Notes: a model not told the origin generated them from the sequence alone. Shown: positions 1-6,859, counted from the first letter of the stretch. The stretch is DNA of 23,867 nucleotides from JANRIC01 sp033765345 (GCA_033765345.1 JANRIC010000199.1:1-23867); one strand, 5' to 3'. Made by a program: numbers and translations.

Positions 1-61
1 GTCATTTTGAATTGCTATAAATATTTCGCTCCTCTGGAGCTTAAAAATTCCTCAATCACCT

Positions 62-97
62 GTTGTGCGTAGTCTTAGCGGAGCGAGACTACGCACT
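62..97 (+). repeat. REP-like palindromic repeat, left copy
   Basis: A perfect 10-bp stem (65-74 with 87-96, GTGCGTAGTC / GACTACGCAC) encloses a 12-base loop that is itself partly self-complementary (GC...GC around 78-84). The whole 36-base unit recurs as an exact reverse complement at 758-793, on the other side of the transposase gene. This is the arrangement expected for a REP sequence and its dedicated RAYT transposase. No target-site duplication is visible outside the two copies, which fits single-strand Y1 transposition. Confidence 0.85.
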
Positions 98-107
98 TAT
101 ATTTGTT

Positions 108-124
108 CAAATCTTCAGATTTGT
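108..124 (+). repeat. Inner mini-hairpin, left side of RAYT element
   Basis: CAAATCT (108-114) pairs with AGATTTG (117-123) across a 2-base loop. The sequence CAAATCTTCAGATTTGT recurs inverted at 732-748 on the far side of the transposase. Each end of the element therefore carries two hairpins in mirrored order: the large REP outside and this small one inside. It may be part of the transposase recognition structure. Confidence 0.65.
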
Positions 125-146
125 GTATTTTAGCGTCTAAACACCA

Positions 147-154
147 TAGTTTTG
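147..154 (+). promoter_or_regulatory. Candidate -7 promoter box of the RAYT gene
   Basis: TAGTTTTG matches the Bacteroidota -7 consensus TAnnTTTG exactly and ends 7 bases before the ATG at 162. A TTTG at 120-123, inside the small hairpin, could act as the -33 element, although the 23-base spacer is long. If real, the transcript would be nearly leaderless and its promoter would overlap the element end. Confidence 0.35.
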
Positions 155-161
155 ATAAAAG

Positions 162-716
162 ATGAAATCTGAACGACCGTATAGCATCACGTGCGATGAT
201 GGATTGTATTTTGTCACATTTGCCGTAGTTTATTGGATAGACGTATTTAGCAGGCTACGCTACAAAGATATTATTGTGGATAGTTTAAATTTTTGCACAG
301 CTAAAAAAGGTTTAGAAATCTATGCTTGGTGCTTGATGAGTAACCATATTCATCTGATCATTCGTGCAGAGGAGGGATATAAGTTGAGTAATATTTTACG
401 AGATTTCAAAAAATATACAGCTTCTCAAATTATACAATCCATACAGTCAGAGCCCGAAAGTAGACGGGAATGGATGATATGGATGTTTGAGCGGGCAGCT
501 AAAAAAAATGCAAGAAATACCCATCATCAATTTTGGCAACAAGACAATCACGCAGAGGAATTGTTTAGCAATCAATTTATGGAACAGAAACTTGACTACA
601 TACATCAGAATCCTGTAAAAGAAGGACTTGTAGCCTTGGCAGAACAATATCTTTATAGTAGTGCAAGGGATTATACGGGAGAACAAGGATTAGTGAAGGT
701 GTCAATGATTATGTAG
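162..716 (+). CDS. REP-associated tyrosine transposase (RAYT, Y1/HUH family)
   Basis: This 184-residue protein has the two hallmarks of the IS200/RAYT Y1 transposase fold. One is an HxH metal-binding motif (SNHIHLI, His62 and His64). The other is the RAYT-type helix DYIHQNPVKEGLV, where Tyr146 is the probable nucleophile that forms the 5'-phosphotyrosine link with DNA. The segment LRDFKKYTA (about residues 79-87) and the ending YLYSSARDY are also typical of RAYTs. Full-length RAYTs are about 150-220 residues, so the gene looks intact. It is single copy here and enclosed by inverted REP units at 62-97 and 758-793. Such proteins are thought to cleave and spread REP palindromes rather than move as classical insertion sequences. 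The ATG at 162 is the only sensible start, since the next in-frame Met would remove conserved fold. Confidence 0.9.
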   Translation: MKSERPYSITCDDGLYFVTFAVVYWIDVFSRLRYKDIIVDSLNFCTAKKGLEIYAWCLMSNHIHLIIRAEEGYKLSNILRDFKKYTASQIIQSIQSEPESRREWMIWMFERAAKKNARNTHHQFWQQDNHAEELFSNQFMEQKLDYIHQNPVKEGLVALAEQYLYSSARDYTGEQGLVKVSMIM

Positions 717-730
717 GAGACAGTACTCCA

Positions 731-750
731 TACAAATCTGAAGATTTGTA
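731..750 (+). repeat. Inner mini-hairpin, right side of RAYT element
   Basis: TACAAATCT (731-739) pairs perfectly with AGATTTGTA (742-750) around a 2-base loop. It is the mirror partner of the hairpin at 108-124, and its arms are slightly longer. It lies 14 bases after the transposase stop codon and could also limit read-through. Confidence 0.65.
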
Positions 751-757
751 AGAAGAT

Positions 758-793
758 AGTGCGTAGTCTCGCTCCGCTAAGACTACGCACAAC
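758..793 (-). repeat. REP-like palindromic repeat, right copy (inverted)
   Basis: This is the exact reverse complement of 62-97 over all 36 bases. The 10-bp stem is 759-768 with 781-790. It lies between the converging transposase gene and the HMA protein gene (stop at 824), so the hairpin may also protect or terminate both transcripts. Confidence 0.85.
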
Positions 794-823
794 GAAGAGG
801 ATAAATCTTAATTATAATTTGGT

Positions 824-1180
824 TTAGTGTCCGCCTTTTTTACAGCAAGCTGGCAGGGCTTCATAAGCCTTAGGGTCGGAGCTTACTTCATCCGCATCAT
901 ATCCTACTTTGGCGATGGCTTCACGTAGTTTTTGTACATCCGTTTTTTTAGGATTGTAAGCAATGGTTGCTACTTTGGTTTCTACGTTGAGTTCTGCTTT
1001 TTTTACACCTGGTGTAAAGGCCAGTGCCTCCTCGATACGCATTTTGCACATATCGCACTGGGCAGAGGTTTTGATTTGAACTTCCTGCAAACCCTTTTGG
1101 GCTGCGGTATTTTGGGCTTGAGCTGCCAGGCTCACTGTGAGCAAGGCTAATGATAAGAACAAAATTTGTAATTTACTCAT
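824..1180 (-). CDS. Secreted heavy-metal-associated (HMA) domain protein
   Basis: This 118-residue protein has a cleavable signal peptide (about residues 1-22, ending LAAQAQ). An HMA/Atx1-like ferredoxin fold follows at about residues 33-98. The metal-binding CxxC is C42-D-M-C45, followed by the usual helix (MRIEEAL) and the strand pattern GVKKAELNVETKVATIAYNP. A short tail ends in ACCKKGGH, giving a second thiol pair (C112, C113) and a His. The protein should bind a soft metal such as Cu(I) in the periplasm, as a carrier or buffer. It is the last gene of a leftward unit behind the TonB receptor, with a 47-base gap. Copper is inferred from the family; mercury or zinc cannot be ruled out. Confidence 0.88.
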   Translation of the reverse strand: MSKLQILFLSLALLTVSLAAQAQNTAAQKGLQEVQIKTSAQCDMCKMRIEEALAFTPGVKKAELNVETKVATIAYNPKKTDVQKLREAIAKVGYDADEVSSDPKAYEALPACCKKGGH

Positions 1181-1227
1181 GGGTTTTGTGTTTAAGTGAT
1201 TGGTTTATTTGAATTTAAATTTTACTT

Positions 1228-3447
1228 TTAATTGAGTTTATTATTTTTAACGGTAAATCTAAACCCTGTGTATAACATCCACCCCTGAATCGGGGCATAG
1301 ACCAAACCTGCATCAAAATTCTCCCCAAAAGGATTTTGAGGATCAATAATTGGATTGGATTGCCTGAAATTACCCAGGTTTTCACCACCTACGTAAATCT
1401 CCCATTTTTTATAACGTTTGGTGATTTGTGCATTTAATGTAAAAAAAGCCGGACTTTGCCGAGGTCTCCGAAACTCAGCCGGATTGGCTTCTGTTGATGG
1501 AATTCTTTGACTTCCGACCCACTGGGTGGTAAAGTCAAAAGTCCATTTATCAAAATAAGTGGCATAGGCTAAATTGATAAAAAATCTGTGTTCAGGCACA
1601 AAGGGAACTGTGATTAGCTCTCCTCCGATTGTAGTTTTTACATCATAATATTTATAAGCCAGATTGATATCAAACCGCTCTATGATTTCATAGGAGGCAC
1701 TCATTTGCATGCTATTGGCATAAGCTTTTCCATCTAGGTTGCCAATATTCAAGGCATTGGGGCTACTATCCAGGTCGCTTACAGCTTGGTTGACGAAATC
1801 AGTTCTGTAAAAATCCAGCACCAGACTAGCTTTTCGCTTGCCGATGCGGAATTGTTGGCTTAAGCTCCCGCCGTAGTTCCAGGCTATTTCAGGCTTAAGA
1901 TCAGAGGCAATGCTTAAACTTCGGGAGCTGATCAGATAGCCGATATTTTCTACAATCGGGTTGCTTACTCGAGAGCCTTTGCCACCAGAAAGCCTAAGCA
2001 GTGTATTTTCGGAAATTTCATATTTAAAGTGTACTCTTGGACTGGCAAAAGCACCGTAGAGATTGTGGAAATCTGTTCTTAGCCCTGCAATGATTGAAAA
2101 TTTTGGATGAAAAGCCCAGAAATATTCTGCAAAAATTCCTGGCACGAGTTCGGTTCTTTGTCTATCCAACTCCTTTTCAGCACCTTGGGTGTATTTTTCT
2201 TGAAACTCTTCCCCCACAAAACTCAAGCCTGCGCGTAGTTTATGATTGGGGCTGAATTCGGTCTGGAAGATACCATTGAATGAAAAATTATTATGCAGGG
2301 CTTCATAATCCGTTAGTCCCCAATAAGAATCCTGATTGTGGTGCAAACCCGAAAGGATTAAGCCCACGCTGGTGAGCGGATTTTTTTTAGAAATAAAGCC
2401 CAATTTCGCAAAAGCTTCCAGCCTTTTGGTATCCACATTGAAGCCGTAGGATTCTTGAGGAGTGCGTTCCATGCCTTTTTTAAAATCAGTTTGCCCACTC
2501 AGGCGATCATCCCAAAGTACCCGAAAGCCAAATTGCGATTCAAAATTTTCGCCTTGATACTTCCATCGGTTTAAGAGGTTGAGCTGAGTAAAACGGGGCA
2601 CATCCTGAAAGCCGTCGTCGTTTTGGTCTACGGTACTTTGCATGGTGCTACCGTGCAAGAGCAGCCCAGAATGCCATTTTTCAGAGATTTTGTGGCTTGT
2701 ATTGAGATTGAGTTCTGTGCGGGCGTTGGCATTGATGTATCCGTTGAGCAGGATTTTTTCGCTGATTTCGGGTTTGGCAAGTTCTACATTGATCTGCCCT
2801 GTAAAGGATTCATAACCATTGACCACCGAACCTGCTCCTTTGTTAATGTCAATGGATTTCATCCAAGTACCAGGGATAAACTGCAATCCACTTCGGGCGG
2901 CGAGTCCACGTACAGTCGGGATGTTTTCGGTCATAATCTGGGCATACAGTCCGTCAAGCCCTAGCAGACGAATGCGCTTGGTACCCGTCAGGGCATCGTT
3001 GGAGCTGACATCTACCGAACCCTGGGTCTCGAAGCTTTCTGAAAGATTGCAACAAGCCGCCTTTCTGAGTCCTTTGGTAGTAATCAGTTCGGATTGATTG
3101 ACTTCACGATTAAGTGCTTTGTCCTCGATGATGACCGCCTCAAGCTCTAGGGCAGGGCGGAGATAAATTTTGACAAAATCCTGGTTATCAATTTGCAAGG
3201 TGTCAGGCTCATAGCCAATATAGCTGATCAGCAATTGGGAAAAACCTGGCACCCGTCTAATTTGAAATTCACCCAGATCATTGGTAGCGACTCCCAGCGT
3301 AGTACCCATCCAGATTACATTGGCTCCGATGAGCGGAGTTTCTCCCCGGGTGTTTTTTTCAAGTACAATGCCTCGGATAGTTTGCGCTTGCAGCGAAAAA
3401 CAACAAGCAAAAGATAGTATAATGATAAAATATATGCTTGATTTCAT
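1228..3447 (-). CDS. TonB-dependent receptor, probable metal (copper) type
   Basis: This 739-residue outer-membrane receptor starts with a signal peptide (1-22). Next comes a carboxypeptidase-D regulatory-like beta domain (about 23-100, IRGIVLEKNT...LIGANV), then a plug (about 115-230) and a beta-barrel to the C-terminus. The plug contains RKAACCNLSESFE with adjacent Cys132-Cys133. It continues into SVDVSSNDALTGTKRIRLLGLDG, a pattern I recognise from a Bacteroidota receptor subfamily encoded beside HMA proteins. The barrel lacks a SusD partner, which argues against glycan uptake. Its neighbours are an HMA protein downstream and an HYC_CC_PP protein upstream, both Cys-rich, so transport of a thiophilic metal or its chelate is likely. 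Direction and ligand are not shown by the sequence. Confidence 0.88.
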   Translation of the reverse strand: MKSSIYFIIILSFACCFSLQAQTIRGIVLEKNTRGETPLIGANVIWMGTTLGVATNDLGEFQIRRVPGFSQLLISYIGYEPDTLQIDNQDFVKIYLRPALELEAVIIEDKALNREVNQSELITTKGLRKAACCNLSESFETQGSVDVSSNDALTGTKRIRLLGLDGLYAQIMTENIPTVRGLAARSGLQFIPGTWMKSIDINKGAGSVVNGYESFTGQINVELAKPEISEKILLNGYINANARTELNLNTSHKISEKWHSGLLLHGSTMQSTVDQNDDGFQDVPRFTQLNLLNRWKYQGENFESQFGFRVLWDDRLSGQTDFKKGMERTPQESYGFNVDTKRLEAFAKLGFISKKNPLTSVGLILSGLHHNQDSYWGLTDYEALHNNFSFNGIFQTEFSPNHKLRAGLSFVGEEFQEKYTQGAEKELDRQRTELVPGIFAEYFWAFHPKFSIIAGLRTDFHNLYGAFASPRVHFKYEISENTLLRLSGGKGSRVSNPIVENIGYLISSRSLSIASDLKPEIAWNYGGSLSQQFRIGKRKASLVLDFYRTDFVNQAVSDLDSSPNALNIGNLDGKAYANSMQMSASYEIIERFDINLAYKYYDVKTTIGGELITVPFVPEHRFFINLAYATYFDKWTFDFTTQWVGSQRIPSTEANPAEFRRPRQSPAFFTLNAQITKRYKKWEIYVGGENLGNFRQSNPIIDPQNPFGENFDAGLVYAPIQGWMLYTGFRFTVKNNKLN

Positions 3448-3475
3448 GATTTAGCTTTTTAAATGGTGTATGATT

Positions 3476-3543
3476 CGCCTGATTGGTTGTTAGGCGTTTA
3501 CATATAAAATAAGTGGGTTTTCGGGCTTAGGAATTAAGCCTGA
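3476..3543 (-). promoter_or_regulatory. Two stem-loops in the TonB receptor leader
   Basis: The 113-base gap before the receptor gene folds into two local hairpins. One is CGCCT (3476-3480) with AGGCG (3492-3496), extendable by wobble pairs. The other is a 9-bp arm at 3521-3529 with 3535-3543, with one G-T pair and loop GGAAT. Neither is followed by a T-run on the minus strand, so they are not classic terminators. They may set relative expression of the small upstream gene and the receptor, for example as mRNA processing or stability elements. Confidence 0.35.
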
Positions 3544-3555
3544 GAAGGGGAAAGT

Positions 3556-3563
3556 CAAAACTA
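3556..3563 (-). promoter_or_regulatory. Possible internal promoter box before the TonB receptor
   Basis: On the minus strand this reads TAGTTTTG, an exact TAnnTTTG match. It overlaps the stop codon of the HYC_CC_PP gene and lies about 110 bases upstream of the receptor start. No convincing -33 partner was found. It may be a secondary promoter that lets the receptor be expressed on its own. Confidence 0.25.
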
Positions 3564-4019
3564 AATCAGAAAGCTTTGTTTGCGTAGGATGATATTTCTG
3601 CCCGAAAGTGGAGGAGGGCTGTTGGCACAGATAATCAATAACTCTGTGGAATAAAACTTAAGAAGGTGATATGACTCAAAGCTGGGCAATGTAGCAATCA
3701 GGCATACTGGGCTGGTTTTTAGTGTTTGGGATTCAAGCTCAAGGGATAAAAAATCTACGTTTAGCAAAACAGACGAAAAATCGCAACAAGGATCAATCGG
3801 CTGGTGGCTGGGGTCGGTAGTTTTTTTACAAGGATTTGTTTCTTTGCCATGATCTTTTTTAAGGTCGGCAAAACACATTTCGGGAGGGCTAAACAGGCGG
3901 CTTACGTCTTCCATGTCGGGCATCTCGCAAGATCGTGTGTGCAAAGGCACGCCGATACTGGCCAATAGAATATTGATTGTGAGTGCGTATATCCCGATAT
4001 GTTGGAGTAGCTTTTTCAA
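3561..4019 (-). CDS. HYC_CC_PP family small Cys/His-rich protein
   Basis: This 152-residue protein begins with a hydrophobic segment (about residues 8-24) that is a signal peptide or N-terminal anchor. The rest resembles the HYC_CC_PP family of Bacteroidota. It has an early His/Cys site (H27...C31, here HTRSC rather than the classical HYC), a central Cys cluster (C49, C64, then C78-C79 in DPCCD), and the C-terminal CANSPPPLSGR motif that gives the family its PP. The function of the family is not established. Its regular position beside TonB receptors and HMA proteins and its thiol-rich centre suggest metal binding in the envelope. It is the first gene of the leftward unit and is divergent from the HMA-AraC regulator. 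Confidence 0.75.
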   Translation of the reverse strand: MKKLLQHIGIYALTINILLASIGVPLHTRSCEMPDMEDVSRLFSPPEMCFADLKKDHGKETNPCKKTTDPSHQPIDPCCDFSSVLLNVDFLSLELESQTLKTSPVCLIATLPSFESYHLLKFYSTELLIICANSPPPLSGRNIILRKQSFLI

Positions 4020-4039
4020 AATAATTCATTTTACTTTTG

Positions 4040-4047
4040 CAAAGTTA
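4040..4047 (-). promoter_or_regulatory. Candidate -7 box for the leftward metal operon
   Basis: The minus strand reads TAACTTTG, an exact TAnnTTTG match, 20 bases before the start codon of the HYC_CC_PP gene. No clear TTG-type -33 box lies at the usual distance. This would suit a promoter that needs the adjacent AraC-type activator. Confidence 0.45.
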
Positions 4048-4061
4048 AAGCTCCTCCACCG

Positions 4062-4084
4062 AATTTTGTTATAAAATTTTGTTA
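4062..4084 (+). promoter_or_regulatory. 10-bp direct repeat, candidate AraC-regulator operator
   Basis: AATTTTGTTA occurs at 4062-4071 and again at 4075-4084, a 13-base period. It sits between the two opposed promoter boxes (4040-4047 minus and 4110-4117 plus). AraC-family proteins bind direct repeats next to promoters, so this is the natural operator candidate for the regulator encoded at 4134. The sequence is AT-rich, so chance repetition is possible. Confidence 0.4.
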
Positions 4085-4109
4085 ATCTCTTACAGGATTT
4101 AGATATAGT

Positions 4110-4117
4110 TATTTTTG
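4110..4117 (+). promoter_or_regulatory. Candidate -7 box for the HMA-AraC regulator
   Basis: TATTTTTG matches TAnnTTTG exactly and ends 16 bases before the ATG at 4134. A TTTG at 4078-4081, inside the second direct repeat, is too far upstream (28-base spacer) to be a normal -33 element. Confidence 0.35.
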
Positions 4118-4133
4118 AAGATATAGACACTTT

Positions 4134-4697
4134 ATGCCACATATACTTAGAATTAAAAATATGGTTTGTCCGCGTTGCATCAGGGTAGTACAGGAGGAGC
4201 TGGAGAAACTCCGCTATGAAGTGCTGAGAATCCAACTGGGCGAAGTACAAATCGCAGAGGAAAATCCTGATACGGATGCAATCAAACAAGTATTGGAAGC
4301 TCAGGGTTTTGAGTTGCTTGAAGACCGCAATGCCCAATGGATTGAACAAGTGAAAAACCTGATCATTCATTTGGTTCAAAATGATCAATTTGGACAATTA
4401 AAACAAAATCTTTCCACTTATCTCTCCGAAAAAACGGGTAAAGATTATTCTTTTCTGAGCCATCTTTTCTCCGCAGTAGAGGGTATCACGATTGAAAAAT
4501 ACCTGATCCTGCAAAAGATCGAGCGTGCTAAAGAACTGCTGATTTATGATGAAGAGACTTTGAGCGAAATTGCCTTCCGCCTGGGTTACAGCAGTACGGC
4601 ACATCTCTCAGGGCAATTCAAACAAGTGACTGGGCAGAATCCGAGTGAATTTAAAAAACAAACGGGAGTAAGGCGCAGATTTTTGGATGAGATTTAG
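4134..4697 (+). CDS. AraC-family regulator with N-terminal HMA-like metal-sensing domain
   Basis: This 187-residue protein is a fusion of two domains. Residues 1-65 look like an HMA/Atx1 fold, with the metal-loop MVCPRC (C12, C15) on the first helix, a beta pattern (LRIQLGEVQIAEEN) and a closing helix (AIKQVLEAQGFELLE). After a linker helix, residues about 95-180 form the AraC/XylS DNA-binding domain. Its first helix-turn-helix lies around ITIEKYLILQKIERAKELL, and its second, SEIAFRLGYSSTAHLSGQFK, is followed by the family's GQNPSEFKK. It probably senses a cytosolic thiophilic metal through the CxxC and controls the divergent metal operon. The type occurs in Bacteroidota, but canonical copper regulators (CueR, CsoR, CopY) are unrelated. 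Activator or repressor role cannot be read from the sequence. Confidence 0.88.
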   Translation: MPHILRIKNMVCPRCIRVVQEELEKLRYEVLRIQLGEVQIAEENPDTDAIKQVLEAQGFELLEDRNAQWIEQVKNLIIHLVQNDQFGQLKQNLSTYLSEKTGKDYSFLSHLFSAVEGITIEKYLILQKIERAKELLIYDEETLSEIAFRLGYSSTAHLSGQFKQVTGQNPSEFKKQTGVRRRFLDEI

Positions 4698-4704
4698 TTG
4701 CCAA

Positions 4705-6096
4705 TCATAGTTTTTTGCCTTCTTTATCCAATTGTTTTCGGAGTCCTTCTCTGAAATCTTCATAAAGGATGATGTCGGTCTGGCGGTCTTTGCTCATAAT
4801 GACGCAATAATTACGGACATTTTTGATGGCGGCACCTGTCATCTCATATTTTTCGGCAATGGCTTGTAGGTCAATGCGTTTGTCGAGGTGGTGGTATCCT
4901 TGAAAGGCTTTTTCCCAAAGCAATAATCGAGATTGAGTGTCCGGTATGGCAAAATATACCTCTGACTGAAACCTTCTGATAAAAGCTTTATCCATATTGG
5001 AGCGTATGTTGGTGGCCAGAATGATGATTCCGGGATGCTCTTCTATCTTTTGCAGGAGGTAGGCTACTTCCTGGTTGGCGTAGCGATCGTTGGAGCTTTT
5101 GGTTTGGGTACGTTTTCCGAAGAGAGATTCTCCTTCGTCAAAAAACAAAATCCAATCTTTATTTTTTGCTTGAGTGAAAATATTGCCCAGGTTTTTTTCC
5201 GTCTCACCAATGTATTTGGATACGATTTTGGATAGATCGATGCGATAGACTGCAAGGTCTACTTCTTTGCCCAACAACATCGTAGTTAGGGTTTTGCCTG
5301 TGCCTGATTCTCCATAAAAAAGACACCGATAGCCGTAGATTTCTCTGCCCAAAGCTGGGTCAAGCATCAAGGTTTTGTAGTGTTTGATCCAGGCTTTGAC
5401 CTCTTCTACGTCTTGGCGGGCGTGATAATCGAGCACTAGATCATCCCAAGAGAGCCTTGTTTGGATGCGTTGTGCCGGAAATTCGGTGCTATAATCCGGC
5501 TCGTACAGTTCGGAAGTCGTCAAAAGTTGGAGGTATTCTTTGGAGATTTCAAGGTTGCCGCTTAGATAAGGTTCGTTGCTGTTGCTGGTTTGGAGGCTTA
5601 GGATTTGGGTACGGAAGAAAAAATGTTCGGTACTAAAAATTTTTTGAAAAGAAAACCGGAGTTCTAGGTTATTGCCTGCCAGGATAAAAAGTGCTGTTTC
5701 GCCTGTTGGGATAAATCCTTTGTGATAATGCCCCCGCGTGCCTCCAAATTGAGTAAATTCGCGTCCGGTTTCATCTGTTATATAAAAGACATCCAAGGCG
5801 TGGGGTTTGATATGAGGAATGAGCGTCAGGATTAGCAATACCCTTTCGGCGGTATGCATACACACGAGGCTTGTATCTTTATAAAGTCGGCTGCACTCCT
5901 GATACATGTTCTGCACCAGGAAGGCATAATTGGATGAGTCGCTACGTAAATCGGGCGCTTGGTTTTCCAGCAAAAAAGAAGCTTGCAGAGAGTCATCTTT
6001 TTTTTTCTTATTAAAAAGCTCCATACGAACGCTGAGAAGCTTTTCAAACCATTCCAGTTCGGCGTGTAGCGTTCGGGCATTTTCAGCTAAGGTCAT
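4705..6096 (-). CDS. AAA+ ATPase of the contractile-injection-system (Afp15-like) type
   Basis: This 463-residue protein has a non-catalytic N-terminal half (about 1-220) and one AAA+ module. Walker A is GESGTGKT (262-269), Walker B is WILFFDEG (315-322, Asp320 and Glu321), sensor 1 is the Asn in LATN (363), and the arginine-finger pair is R374-R375 in FIRRFQS. The run RIDLSKIVSKYIGETEKNL matches the ATPases of extracellular contractile injection systems (Afp15 and PVC relatives). Those usually read DEADALFG where this one reads DEGESLFG. No sheath, tube, baseplate or spike gene lies nearby, so it is an orphan here. It could serve a distant injection system or work as an independent remodelling ATPase. 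The stop lies 7 bases from the convergent AraC gene. Confidence 0.82.
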   Translation of the reverse strand: MTLAENARTLHAELEWFEKLLSVRMELFNKKKKDDSLQASFLLENQAPDLRSDSSNYAFLVQNMYQECSRLYKDTSLVCMHTAERVLLILTLIPHIKPHALDVFYITDETGREFTQFGGTRGHYHKGFIPTGETALFILAGNNLELRFSFQKIFSTEHFFFRTQILSLQTSNSNEPYLSGNLEISKEYLQLLTTSELYEPDYSTEFPAQRIQTRLSWDDLVLDYHARQDVEEVKAWIKHYKTLMLDPALGREIYGYRCLFYGESGTGKTLTTMLLGKEVDLAVYRIDLSKIVSKYIGETEKNLGNIFTQAKNKDWILFFDEGESLFGKRTQTKSSNDRYANQEVAYLLQKIEEHPGIIILATNIRSNMDKAFIRRFQSEVYFAIPDTQSRLLLWEKAFQGYHHLDKRIDLQAIAEKYEMTGAAIKNVRNYCVIMSKDRQTDIILYEDFREGLRKQLDKEGKKL

Positions 6097-6145
6097 TCAT
6101 TTTGCATTCAATCGTTCGAGGATAAAGATAGGTAAAAAAATAAAA

Positions 6146-6182
6146 AACCATCTGCTTCGGCTGACCGAAATTACAGATGGTT
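6146..6182 (-). terminator. Terminator of the STAS-like gene
   Basis: AACCATCTG (6146-6154) pairs with CAGATGGTT (6174-6182). An inner TTCGG/CCGAA stem stacks within the loop. On the minus strand the hairpin is followed by a T-rich tract (complement of 6129-6145). It ends the gene at 6206-6859 and insulates the AAA+ ATPase gene, whose promoter must lie in the 49 bases between. Confidence 0.8.
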
Positions 6183-6205
6183 CTGCAAACATTCCCAATG
6201 GGTGT

Positions 6206-6859
6206 TTATTTCTTTTTATAGTTCAAATTGGGTATTTTAAAATTATCTTTGATTTTTAGGAGATTTTCTTTCAAATTCAGTGAAGGAAGCGAAATCGGGT
6301 CATTGTCCGGTTTCAGGCTTCCGGTGGGGCTGAATTGTACTTTGACTTTAAGCTTATTATTTCTCAGCTTGACCTGTTTGGCGGTCTGGATGATTTTATC
6401 AGGGGCAAACGATTCTTTGTTGGCCATAAAATTAATTGCCTCGTGTTCTTCTACTTCAACAATCCAATCCTGGGCTTCTGCCACCGTATCAAAGAATTTG
6501 AGGCTGACTTTGACTCCTAGTCTTTCGATCATTCCATAAATCAAAGACATACTTGTCCGCTCAATTTTGTTCTTGGGGTTGACAATTGCCAGAAAAAAGC
6601 CTCCTGTAATTTTATAAAACCTTCTCATAAAATACGTAGTAAACCACTGCCGCCCGAAATCTGGGTTATTTTGAAGCTCTTTGATATTTAGGATCAGCTT
6701 ATTAAAAGAGTATTCTTTGTGAGATTTTAGAAGTTTTTCAAAGACAGCCTGATAAGATGATCGGCTGACTTTCCCGATTATCTGAATAATATAGAACTCC
6801 TCATCCGTATTGATCAGGCCGGTTATACTTTGGTTGGGATTTTCATAAAAACTTTTCAT
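6206..6859 (-). CDS. STAS/SpoIIAA-like hypothetical protein
   Basis: This 217-residue soluble protein has no signal peptide or membrane segment. Residues about 15-135 show the alternating strand-helix pattern of a SpoIIAA/STAS-like fold: EFYIIQIIGKVS, then a helix, then NKLILNIKELQNN, GGFFLAIVNPKN and a closing DTVAEAQDWIVE helix. That last helix is typical of the Bacteroidota STAS/SEC14-like family. The remaining ~80 residues are Lys-, Asn- and Pro-rich and probably flexible. STAS domains usually mediate regulatory protein-protein contacts, and no partner is identifiable here. The gene is monocistronic, closed by the hairpin at 6146-6182. The fold assignment is moderate and the function is unknown. 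Confidence 0.55.
   Translation of the reverse strand: MKSFYENPNQSITGLINTDEEFYIIQIIGKVSRSSYQAVFEKLLKSHKEYSFNKLILNIKELQNNPDFGRQWFTTYFMRRFYKITGGFFLAIVNPKNKIERTSMSLIYGMIERLGVKVSLKFFDTVAEAQDWIVEVEEHEAINFMANKESFAPDKIIQTAKQVKLRNNKLKVKVQFSPTGSLKPDNDPISLPSLNLKENLLKIKDNFKIPNLNYKKK

Noticed and set aside
108..750. Small inner hairpins as a CRISPR or tRNA-like element
   Set aside because: There are only two copies, in inverted orientation flanking a transposase, with no spacer series and no tRNA arms.
4705..6859. Part of a contractile injection system locus
   Set aside because: Only the ATPase type is suggestive. No sheath, tube, baseplate, spike or toxin gene is present in the window.
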